The position numbers and the translations under genes were made by a program. From Sphingomonas sp. Y38-1Y (GTDB taxonomy: Bacteria > Pseudomonadota > Alphaproteobacteria > Sphingomonadales > Sphingomonadaceae): a DNA stretch of 64,000 nucleotides. The notes below the pieces were generated by a model, which made no database searches, was not told the DNA's origin, and saw only the letters and a list, made by a program, of their open reading frames with translations. The DNA is taken from the NCBI RefSeq assembly GCF_032391395.1, contig NZ_CP135916.1, forward strand, positions 1,054,001-1,118,000. The letters are read 5' to 3'. Of the stretch, positions 25,563 through 34,415 are shown in pieces. Each line of letters starts with the position of its first letter. Position 1 is the stretch's first letter.

Positions 25563-27023
25563 ATGAAGATCGAGTTCCAGTCCGACCTGCCCGACCTCCA
25601 AGACATCGCGATCGCGGTGCCCAAGGGCGCGGTGCCCGGCCTCGACCGGCTCGACGCGGCGGCGCGCACGCTGGTCGAGGGCGCGGTCAAGGCGGCGAAG
25701 TTCGAGGGTGAGGCGGGATCGGTCGCCGAGATCTTCGTGCCCAAGGGAGATGGCGTCGGCCGCGTCATCCTGATCGGCACGGGCTCGGGCGCCGGTGCGG
25801 ACCTCGAAAAGGCGGGCGGCGCGCTCGCCGGACGATATGAGACCGCGGGCATCGAGGCGATCGGCGTCGACCTGTCGGCGGCGGGCGTCGATGCGGCGGG
25901 CGCGGCGCGGTTCGCGGGCGCGGCGGCGCAGCGCGCGTGGCGCTTCGACATCTATCGCACGACGCTGACCGAGAAGCAGAAGCCGACGATCCAGCGGCTG
26001 GTGATCGCGGGCGCGGACGACGTCGAGGATGCGTGGCGAGAGGCGGATGCGCTGACGCAGGGTCTGGAGCTCACGCGCACGCTCGTCGCCGAGCCGCCGA
26101 ACATCCTTTATCCCGAGACCTTCGTCGAGCGTTGCCGGCACCTGGAGGAACTGGGCGTCACGCTGACCATCCTGGACGAGGCGGCGATGGGCGAGCTCGG
26201 CATGGGCGCGCTGCTCGGCGTCAGCCAGGGGTCGGCGCGTGAAGCGCGGCTGCTGGCGATGCACTGGAACGGCACCGGCACCGACGGCGATCCGACGATC
26301 GCGCTGGTCGGCAAGGGCGTGACCTTCGACACCGGCGGCATCAGCCTCAAGCCCGGGCCGGGCATGGAGGACATGAAGTGGGACATGGGCGGCGCGGGCG
26401 CCGTTGCGGGTGCGATGAAGGCGCTGGCGATGCGCAAGGCCAAGGCCAACGTCATCGGCGTCGTCGGCCTGGTCGAGAACATGCCCGACGGCAATGCGCA
26501 GCGGCCGGGCGACGTCGTCAAGTCGATGTCGGGGCAGACGATCGAGATCCTCAATACCGATGCCGAGGGGCGGCTGGTGCTGTGCGACGTACTGACCTGG
26601 GTCCAGCGCAACCACCGGCCCAAGACGATCGTCGACCTCGCCACGCTGACCGGCGCGATGATCATCGCGCTCGGCAACGAGCATGGTGGGCTTTTCTCGA
26701 ACGACGACGCGCTGGCGGACGCGCTGCTTTCGGCGGGGCGCGAGACGGGCGACAAGCTCTGGCGCTTCCCGCTGTCGCCGGCCTATGACAAGCTGATCGA
26801 CAGCCCGATCGCCGACGTGAAGAACGTCGGCCCGCGCGGCGCCGGATCGATCACCGCGGCGCAGTTCCTCCAGCGCTTCGTCGAGACGGGTACCGCCTGG
26901 GCGCATCTCGACATCGCCGGCATGGTCTGGGCGGACAAGCCGAGTGCGACCTATGACAAGGGCGCGACGGGCTATGGCGTGCGGCTGCTCGACCGGCTGG
27001 TCCGCGACCTGGCCGAAGGCTGA
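25563..27023 (+). CDS. pepA: leucyl aminopeptidase (M17)
   Basis: A cytosolic manganese/zinc aminopeptidase that releases N-terminal residues from peptides. I use the ATG at 25563 (MKIEFQSDLPDLQD), 486 residues. The M17 catalytic domain shows VGKGVTFDTGGISLKPG, the metal/carbonate region KWDMGGAGAVAG, and the family signature NTDAEGRLVLCD. A variable N-terminal domain precedes it. holC follows after 20 bases, the arrangement also seen in enterobacteria, so pepA-holC is probably an operon. Confidence 0.96.
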   Translation: MKIEFQSDLPDLQDIAIAVPKGAVPGLDRLDAAARTLVEGAVKAAKFEGEAGSVAEIFVPKGDGVGRVILIGTGSGAGADLEKAGGALAGRYETAGIEAIGVDLSAAGVDAAGAARFAGAAAQRAWRFDIYRTTLTEKQKPTIQRLVIAGADDVEDAWREADALTQGLELTRTLVAEPPNILYPETFVERCRHLEELGVTLTILDEAAMGELGMGALLGVSQGSAREARLLAMHWNGTGTDGDPTIALVGKGVTFDTGGISLKPGPGMEDMKWDMGGAGAVAGAMKALAMRKAKANVIGVVGLVENMPDGNAQRPGDVVKSMSGQTIEILNTDAEGRLVLCDVLTWVQRNHRPKTIVDLATLTGAMIIALGNEHGGLFSNDDALADALLSAGRETGDKLWRFPLSPAYDKLIDSPIADVKNVGPRGAGSITAAQFLQRFVETGTAWAHLDIAGMVWADKPSATYDKGATGYGVRLLDRLVRDLAEG

Positions 27024-27043
27024 GCGGTAAAGGGGCGGGCGCG

Positions 27044-27481
27044 GTGCAGGTCGACTTCTATCACCTGACGCTACGCCCGCTGGGTCGCGCGCTGCCGCAG
27101 ATCGCCGAGAAGGTGCTGGCGGGCGGGGCGCGGCTGCTGGTCGTGAGCGGGGACGAGGGGCAGCGAGCAACGCTCGACCGGCTGCTCTGGACCTATTCGC
27201 CCGACAGCTTCCTCCCTCACGGCCTGGCGGGCGAGGACGGGGAGGGCATCCAGCCCGTGCTGATCGCGCCCGAGCCGGTGGCGGCGAACGGCGCGCGCAT
27301 GGTTGCGATCGTCGACGGCACGTGGCGCGAGGCGGCGCTCGGCTTCGACCGGGCGTTCCACTTCTTCGACGACGACAGCGTGGGCGCAGCGCGCGCGGCG
27401 TGGCGGGGACTGGCCGATCGCGACGGCGTGGAACGGCGATACTGGAAGCAGACCGAGCGCGGCTGGGAACAGGCCGCCTGA
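27044..27481 (+). CDS. holC: DNA polymerase III subunit chi
   Basis: The chi subunit of the clamp-loader complex, which links polymerase III to single-strand binding protein. It has 145 residues and a GTG start. The N-terminal VDFYHLTLRPLGRALPQIAEK, central DRLLWTYSPDSFLPHGLAGE and the C-terminal YWKQTERGWEQ are the family pattern. It lies 20 bases after pepA. Confidence 0.9.
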   Translation: MQVDFYHLTLRPLGRALPQIAEKVLAGGARLLVVSGDEGQRATLDRLLWTYSPDSFLPHGLAGEDGEGIQPVLIAPEPVAANGARMVAIVDGTWREAALGFDRAFHFFDDDSVGAARAAWRGLADRDGVERRYWKQTERGWEQAA

Positions 27482-27557
27482 CACGCTTGCACGGGCGCGG
27501 CGCGGGCACTAAGGCGCGCGCCATTCACTCCCACGACAAACAAGGAAGTCGACCGTC

Positions 27558-27980
27558 ATGGCCGTCACGCGCACCTTTTCGATCATCAAGCCCGACGCCA
27601 CGCGCCGCAACCTGACCGGCGCCGTCACCAAGATGCTCGAGGAAGCCGGCCTTCGCGTCGTCGCCTCCAAGCGCATTCAGATGACGCGCGAGCAGGCCGA
27701 GGGCTTCTACGGCGTTCACCGCGAGCGCCCCTTCTTCAACGACCTGGTCGAGTTCATGATCTCGGGCCCCGTCGTCGTCCAGGTGCTCGAGGGCGAGGAC
27801 GCGGTGACGCGCAACCGCGACATCATGGGCGCGACCAACCCCGCCAATGCGGAGCCCGGCACGATCCGCAAGGAACTGGCCGAATCGATCGAGGCGAACA
27901 CGGTCCACGGGTCGGACTCGGAAGAGAATGCCAAGATCGAGATCGACTTCTTCTTCAAGGGCGACGAGCTCGTCGGCTGA
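27558..27980 (+). CDS. ndk: nucleoside diphosphate kinase
   Basis: Equilibrates nucleoside di- and triphosphates through a phosphohistidine. It has 140 residues, the standard length. It shows [44 protein letters not shown] and the active-site histidine in [15 protein letters not shown] lies about 10 bases before the ATG. An intrinsic terminator follows 26 bases after the stop. Confidence 0.98.
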   Translation: MAVTRTFSIIKPDATRRNLTGAVTKMLEEAGLRVVASKRIQMTREQAEGFYGVHRERPFFNDLVEFMISGPVVVQVLEGEDAVTRNRDIMGATNPANAEPGTIRKELAESIEANTVHGSDSEENAKIEIDFFFKGDELVG

Positions 27981-28006
27981 TCAAAGCGGTTCTTCGCTGA
28001 TCCGGA

Positions 28007-28043
28007 CCGGGTCGGAGGGATGCCTCCGGCCCGGTTTTGTTTT
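28007..28043 (+). terminator. intrinsic terminator after ndk
   Basis: The stem is formed by CCGG (28007-28010) plus CGGAGG (28013-28018) with the complementary CCTCCG (28023-28028) plus CCGG (28031-28034). It has a GATG loop and a GT/GC internal mismatch, and is followed by TTTTGTTTT. This is the clearest rho-independent terminator in the window. Confidence 0.9.
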
Positions 28044-28068
28044 GGGCAACGATTGCCCCACACCCACC

Positions 28069-28163
28069 CGTCACCCCGGACTTGTTCCGGGGTCCACCGG
28101 TCCGCGAACCAGCGGCCGCTTGGCTGGCGGCATGATGGACCCCGGACCAAGTCCGGGGTGACG
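28069..28163. repeat. long inverted repeat, family D
   Basis: The 28-base arms 28069-28096 and 28136-28163 begin CGTCACCCCGGACTTGTTCC and end in GGGGTGACG; one position differs between arms (TTGTT versus CCAAG). The spacer is 39 bases. Same family as 19691-19815, again in a convergent junction (ndk and the small lipoprotein gene). Confidence 0.9.
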
Positions 28164-28198
28164 ACGGGGACGGGGCTGTCCCGGACCGCAAGCACGAA

Positions 28199-28228
28199 AA
28201 AGGGGCGCCCGGGTCGGGACGCCCCTTT
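28199..28228 (-). terminator. intrinsic terminator of the small lipoprotein gene
   Basis: The perfect 9-base arms AAAGGGGCG (28199-28207) and CGCCCCTTT (28220-28228) are present. On the minus strand the stem runs into a five-T tract (TTTTTCGTGC), so it terminates the gene at 28275-28532. On the plus strand the T-run is three bases. Confidence 0.85.
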
Positions 28229-28274
28229 CTCTATTCGAGTTCCTGACGGCGGCGCCGGAGCGCCGCCGACGCGA

Positions 28275-28532
28275 TTACATCGCGTTGGTCAGGTTCGCCT
28301 CGCCGATGTCGTCGGCGTTGTCGGCAGCCGCCTCGAGGTTGTCGGCAGCGTTCTCGAGCGCAGCGGCCTCGGCCTCGTTGCTCGTCGCGTCAGCGGCGGC
28401 CTCGAAGTTGTCGGCCTCGGCCTCGAGGTTCGCCGCCAGCGCGTCGCCGGCGTTCTCGGCGGGGGTGCCCTGGTTGCACGCGGCCAGAGACATCAGGCCG
28501 GCGGCAGCAGCGACAAACACGATCTTCTTCAT
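28275..28532 (-). CDS. small Ala/Asn/Glu-rich lipoprotein
   Basis: An 85-residue lipoprotein: signal MKKIVFVAAAAGLMSLAAC with lipobox SLAAC, then a strongly helical, acidic tail of repeated EAAADN/ENAADN/EAEADN-type units. The repeats suggest a coiled-coil or Lpp-like helix, but I do not recognise a named family. The ATG at 28532 follows a GGGAGC ribosome-binding site; upstream in-frame starts lack a signal peptide. It has its own terminator at 28199-28228. Confidence 0.8.
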   Translation of the reverse strand: MKKIVFVAAAAGLMSLAACNQGTPAENAGDALAANLEAEADNFEAAADATSNEAEAAALENAADNLEAAADNADDIGEANLTNAM

Positions 28533-28653
28533 GCGTTTGCTCCCAAGCAAATCCGTTTCGTGGCCGGCCCGAATGCCGTCACGAAGCTGCCGCATTAGCG
28601 CCCGTTTCGGGAGCGTCAACGCTTAATTCTACTCAAACCATAGGAAAGCGCGC

Positions 28654-30018
28654 TCAGTTCGTCGCAGAAATCGGCTCCTGCGCGTCGGCGACCACGGCCA
28701 GCATCGCCGTCCACGCTGCCACATTCTGCCTCAATTGAACGGGATCGACCTTGTCGAGCGTATCGTCGGGCGTGTGGTGCAGGTCGAAGTAGCGGGTGCC
28801 GTCCTGTTGCAGATCGACGCCGGCGACGCCAGCCGAAATCAGCGCCGCGACGTCCGCGCCGCCGCCGGCGTGCTGCTTGCTCGCGGCAATGCCGAGCGGC
28901 GCGAGCGCGGCGGCGAGGCGATCGGCCAGTGGCTGGTTGGCGGGCGCGAACTTCGTATCGACGCGCCAGATGCGGTCGGCGCCGAAGTCGGATTCGGCGG
29001 CAAGCACGTGGTTGTCGCCCTTGTGCGCCTCGAAATAGGCGCGGCCGCCGAACACCCCCACTTCCTCGGACCCCGCCCACAGCACGCGGATGGTGCGGCG
29101 CGGGCGGCCCGCGTCCATGATCCGCTTGGCCGCGGCGGCGACGATGCCGCAGCCCGCCGCATCGTCGATCGCCCCGGTGCCGAGGTCCCAGCTGTCGAGG
29201 TGGCACGCGACGACGACGATCCCCGCAGCCGGATCGCGGCCCGGCACCTCGGCGATGACGTTGCCCGACTGGCGCGTGCCGAGGATGCGCGGGGTCAGCG
29301 TCAGCTTGAGCCGCACCGGCGCACCGCGACCGATCAGCCGCTCGAGCTGTTCGGCGTCGGGCACGGCAAGCGCGGCGGCCGGGATCGCGGTCGTGCCGGC
29401 GGGGAAGACGGTGCTGCCCGCATGCGGCATCCGGTGGCTGTCGGTGCCGACCGAGCGGATCAGGATCGCGGCCGCCCCCTTCTGCGCGGCGATCGCCGGA
29501 CCCGTGCGGCGGACGGGGCCGTAATAGCCATATTGGCTGCCGTCCTGCGTGCGCGTCATCGCGTGGCTGACGAACGCGATCTTGCCGGCGAGCGAGCCGT
29601 CGGGCGCGTCCTTGAGATCGTCGAGCGAGGGAAAGAAGACGACCTCGCCCTCCAGGCCCGTCTCGGGGGTGGCGCCCGAATTGCCGAGCGCGGTGAGCAC
29701 CAGCGGCTGCGAGCTGTCGCCCAGCACCTCCGCCCGCTCCGCACCACGCACCCAGGTCTGGAGCGGGAAGGGCTCGTCGCGGACGTTCTTGAAGCCCATC
29801 TTGCTAAGCGTGCTGACCGCCCATTTGCGCGCCCGCGCTTCCTCCGGCGTCCCCGCCAGCCGCGGCCCCAGTTCGGTCGTGATCGCCTCCGTGATCGCAT
29901 AGGCGTAATCGTCGTCGAGCGCGGCGTCGCGCAGCGCCGCGACGCGGTCCTCGGGCGAGTCCTGAACGGGGGCGGGATGGGCGAGCGCGGCGACCGCGGG
30001 CAGGATCAGGCTGAGCAT
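28654..30018 (-). CDS. M28 family metallopeptidase with PA-like insert, exported
   Basis: A 454-residue secreted zinc aminopeptidase/carboxypeptidase. The start at 30018 (MLSLILPAVAALAHPAP) gives a signal peptide. A PA-like region spans about residues 110-250. The M28 catalytic core follows, with ligands visible as His/Asp in ACHLDSWDLGTGAIDDAAG, Glu-Glu in WAGSEEVGVFG, Asp in AAESDFGAD and His in DLHHTPDDTLDKVD. It is divergent from ettA with about 120 bases between. Confidence 0.9.
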   Translation of the reverse strand: MLSLILPAVAALAHPAPVQDSPEDRVAALRDAALDDDYAYAITEAITTELGPRLAGTPEEARARKWAVSTLSKMGFKNVRDEPFPLQTWVRGAERAEVLGDSSQPLVLTALGNSGATPETGLEGEVVFFPSLDDLKDAPDGSLAGKIAFVSHAMTRTQDGSQYGYYGPVRRTGPAIAAQKGAAAILIRSVGTDSHRMPHAGSTVFPAGTTAIPAAALAVPDAEQLERLIGRGAPVRLKLTLTPRILGTRQSGNVIAEVPGRDPAAGIVVVACHLDSWDLGTGAIDDAAGCGIVAAAAKRIMDAGRPRRTIRVLWAGSEEVGVFGGRAYFEAHKGDNHVLAAESDFGADRIWRVDTKFAPANQPLADRLAAALAPLGIAASKQHAGGGADVAALISAGVAGVDLQQDGTRYFDLHHTPDDTLDKVDPVQLRQNVAAWTAMLAVVADAQEPISATN

Positions 30019-30139
30019 CCCGCCTTGGTACCCGCTGGCGCTCGCGCGTAAAGGCCCCCTCGTTGCCAACCGGCGGCGCCATCGCTATCTCGCTCGCCGA
30101 CTTTCCATCCCTGCCGAACCCCTTTGCCGGAGACCCGCC

Positions 30140-31819
<1,680 letters not shown>

Positions 31820-31827
31820 TCGCACGC

Positions 31828-33012
31828 ATGGCGGTGGTCGAGGACGCACAGGGCGACATGGCCCCGCCGGGCGGCGATGCGATCGCCTATCGGCTGGGTC
31901 AGCAGCGCATCCTTGCCGAGTTCGGCATGGCGGCGCTGCGGTCGCGCGACATCGGCGAATTGCTTCAGCGCGCGACCGAGCTGTGCGCGCGCGGCATGTC
32001 GGCGCGCTTCGCCAAGTTCCTGGCGGCGCCCGATGCCGAGGAGCGGATGCGTGTCGAGGCGGGCGTTGGCTGGGCCGAGGGCGTGGTGGGCGTGGCGAGC
32101 CTGGGCGGCGACGCCGGGTCGCCTGCCGGCTATGCCTTCATGACCGGCGAGCCCGTCATCTCGAACCATCTGGAGGCCGAGGAGCGGTTCCGGACGCCCG
32201 AGCTGATGGCGGAGCACGGCATCCGCCGCGCGATCAACGTGCTGGTCGAGGCGGACGGCAAGCGGTTCGGCGTGCTCGAGGTCGACAGCCCGGAAGAGGG
32301 GATCTTCGACGCTGACGACCTCGCCTTCATGCAGGGCTTTGCCAATCTGATCGGCGTCGCGATCGAGCGGCAGCAGGCGGAGGCGCGGCTCGCCGCGTCG
32401 GTCGAGCATCAGGAACTGCTGGTCCGCGAGGCGAGCCACCGCGTCAAGAACAGCCTGGCGCTCGTGTCGGCGATGCTGACGCTTCAGATGCAGGCCGACG
32501 ACGATCCGCGCGTCACCCGCCTGTTGGGCGACGCACAGGCGCGAATCACCGCGATCGCGCAGACGCACGACCAGTTGTGGCGCGGGGCGCGGGTGGGCAT
32601 CGTCGCGCTCGACGACCTGGCTTGCGGGCTCGCCAACGCGCTGGCCGAGCAGGCGCCGCTCCACCGCATCGACTGTCATGCCGAGCCGATCGAGCTGAGC
32701 GCCGACACCGCAATCCCGCTGGGGCTGATCCTCACCGAGCTCGTCACCAACGCGATCAAATACGCCTATCCCGAGGGCGAGGGCGGGCCGATCGCAATCC
32801 GCATCGCCCGCGCCGGGGACTCGATCGAGACGGTGGTCGAGGACGAAGGGGCGGGGTTGCCCGCGGACTTCGACCTCAAGGCGCAGTCGCGCCGAAGCCT
32901 GGGCACGCGGATGATCGCCAGCCTGACGCGGCAATTGGATGGCGAGATCGAGCTAGGCGCGCGCGCCGGGCGCTCCGGCACGCGCGCGGTGCTGGTGTTT
33001 CCGGCGCCGTAA
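31828..33012 (+). CDS. GAF-domain sensor histidine kinase (HisKA_2/HWE-like)
   Basis: A cytoplasmic 394-residue kinase with no membrane segment. An N-terminal GAF domain (about residues 25-180; VGVASLGGDAGSPAGYAFMTGEPV, GVLEVDSPEEGIFDADDLAF) senses a small ligand or light/redox cue. The dimerisation/phospho-acceptor helix VREASHRVKNSLALVSAML contains the H-box of the HisKA_2 type. The ATPase domain has TELVTNAIKYAYPEG and VEDEGAGLP. Kinases of this type often feed the PhyR-NepR-EcfG general stress response in alphaproteobacteria, but no response regulator is encoded beside it. Confidence 0.88.
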   Translation: MAVVEDAQGDMAPPGGDAIAYRLGQQRILAEFGMAALRSRDIGELLQRATELCARGMSARFAKFLAAPDAEERMRVEAGVGWAEGVVGVASLGGDAGSPAGYAFMTGEPVISNHLEAEERFRTPELMAEHGIRRAINVLVEADGKRFGVLEVDSPEEGIFDADDLAFMQGFANLIGVAIERQQAEARLAASVEHQELLVREASHRVKNSLALVSAMLTLQMQADDDPRVTRLLGDAQARITAIAQTHDQLWRGARVGIVALDDLACGLANALAEQAPLHRIDCHAEPIELSADTAIPLGLILTELVTNAIKYAYPEGEGGPIAIRIARAGDSIETVVEDEGAGLPADFDLKAQSRRSLGTRMIASLTRQLDGEIELGARAGRSGTRAVLVFPAP

Positions 33013-33027
33013 AAAGGAAAGCGCCCA

Positions 33028-33113
33028 CTCCGTTCGTCCTGAGCTTGTCGAAGGACGTGTCACGAGCGGTAGCGTTCGAAACATGTGCTTCGACAAGCTC
33101 AGCACGAACGGAG
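33028..33113. repeat. long inverted repeat, family B
   Basis: The outer arms CTCCGTTCGT (33028-33037) and ACGAACGGAG (33104-33113) enclose inner GAGCTTGTCGAAGGACGTGT and the complementary CTTCGACAAGCTC. It is imperfectly palindromic along 86 bases. It lies between the convergent sensor kinase and TadE-like genes. Confidence 0.88.
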
Positions 33114-33159
33114 AAATGGATGCTCACCGCCGGCCAAGCACGAACGGCCGGCTAGAAGA

Positions 33160-33804
33160 TCAACAGGTCGACGGGGTCTCGCCGGCCACTGCCACCACGC
33201 CGTTGGTGCCCGCATCGAGCGCCCGGCGGTCGCGGACCATCATCGAGGCGGTTTCGGTCATGTCGAGCGACGGCGCCCAGGCGGTCTTCACCAGCGGCTG
33301 ATAGGTGTAGAAGACCTCCACCCACATCGTCGCGCCATCGGGCGGCGCGATCACCTGGCGACCCGCGGGGCCGACACCGGTCAGGTTGGTCTTGGTCGCG
33401 TCATAGGGCGACGTATAGGGCTTGTCGCCGCGGCAGCGCTGCCAGCGGATGCGATAGCGGCCAGAATTGGCGGGATCGTTCTCGACGCTCGACACCTTTA
33501 CCCGCCCGCGCTCGTAGAGCTTGAGCTCGCCCGCCTGGAGGCCGGCACCGGTCAACAGGTCGTTGATATCCGTCTCGTTGATCGTCTTCTGCTGAAGCTG
33601 CGTGCCAGTGCCGATCCGCGCCGAATTGTCGGCCAGATGCAGCGCGATCTGGCTGATCCGCATTCGCGTGATGATGTAATTGGTGATCTCCGCGCCCGTC
33701 AGCCCGATCAGCAACAGGATCGGCAGGTAGAAGGCGTATTCGATAATGATGACGCCCTCACGCGCGGGCGCGAGGCGGCGGAGCGTGGTGAGGAGCCGCG
33801 TCAT
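33160..33804 (-). CDS. TadE-like pseudopilin
   Basis: A 214-residue protein with one N-terminal hydrophobic segment after a Glu (GVIIIEYAFYLPILLLIGLTGAEI), the TadE pattern in which the prepilin peptidase cleaves before the hydrophobic stretch. The C-terminal part is extracytoplasmic. It starts at the ATG at 33804, overlapping the neighbouring TadE gene by 4 bases. It is the last gene of a three-gene set (vWA protein, TadE, TadE) of the Flp/Tad tight-adherence type. The rest of the Tad machine is not in this window. Confidence 0.82.
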   Translation of the reverse strand: MTRLLTTLRRLAPAREGVIIIEYAFYLPILLLIGLTGAEITNYIITRMRISQIALHLADNSARIGTGTQLQQKTINETDINDLLTGAGLQAGELKLYERGRVKVSSVENDPANSGRYRIRWQRCRGDKPYTSPYDATKTNLTGVGPAGRQVIAPPDGATMWVEVFYTYQPLVKTAWAPSLDMTETASMMVRDRRALDAGTNGVVAVAGETPSTC

Positions 33805-34415
33805 GCCGGGCAATTCCGCCAGACGGGCGCGGTATAGCTGCCCTGGTCTGAATAGGGCTGGTTCTTGAGCACCGTCGTTGCGACGATCTTTGCATTGGCC
33901 GTATCGTCGCCGAACAGCTTCAGCAGCGGCGTCATCCGCGGATAGGTGACGGTCACGGTCACGACCGTCGCATCCTTTGCCCCGCCCTGACCGTCATTAC
34001 CGCCGTCGGCATCCCAGACACCGTTGTTGTTCGCGTCTTCATAGGGCTCGCCCTTGTCGCAGCGCCCGTTCCGGTTGGTGTCGGTCCAGTCCTCCGCCCT
34101 CGCGGCGGCCGCGTCGGAGAAGGTGCGGTAGTAGCGCCGCTTGATGTCCAGCGTGGCATTGTTCGCCAGCGCTTTCACATGGCTACGTACCCGCGTGTCG
34201 AGGATCGCCTGCTGCCCCTCGGTCGTGTTGCTCTCCAGCGTCGCGTCGCGCGCGACCTTTTGCAGCACGCCCTGGAGCGCACCGCGCATGTAGAGCGTGT
34301 GTCCGAAGTCGAAGATGCCCAGCAGCACCATGCAGAAGGTCGGCGCGATGAAGGCGAATTCGACCGCGGACACGCCGCGCCGGTCGCGGGCGAGGGGACG
34401 AAGACCGGCGATCAT
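33801..34415 (-). CDS. TadE-like pseudopilin with acidic calcium-binding-like insert
   Basis: A 204-residue TadE/TadG-family protein: RRGVSAVEFAFIAPTFCMVLL is the cleavage and hydrophobic region. The mature domain has an unusual Asp/Asn-rich insert at about residues 111-140, with two EF-hand/dockerin-like loops (DTNRNGRCDKGE and DANNNGVWDADG) whose residues 1, 3, 5 and 9 are Asp/Asn. Calcium binding is an inference. It overlaps both neighbours by 4 bases, so the trio is one operon. Confidence 0.82.
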   Translation of the reverse strand: MIAGLRPLARDRRGVSAVEFAFIAPTFCMVLLGIFDFGHTLYMRGALQGVLQKVARDATLESNTTEGQQAILDTRVRSHVKALANNATLDIKRRYYRTFSDAAAARAEDWTDTNRNGRCDKGEPYEDANNNGVWDADGGNDGQGGAKDATVVTVTVTYPRMTPLLKLFGDDTANAKIVATTVLKNQPYSDQGSYTAPVWRNCPA

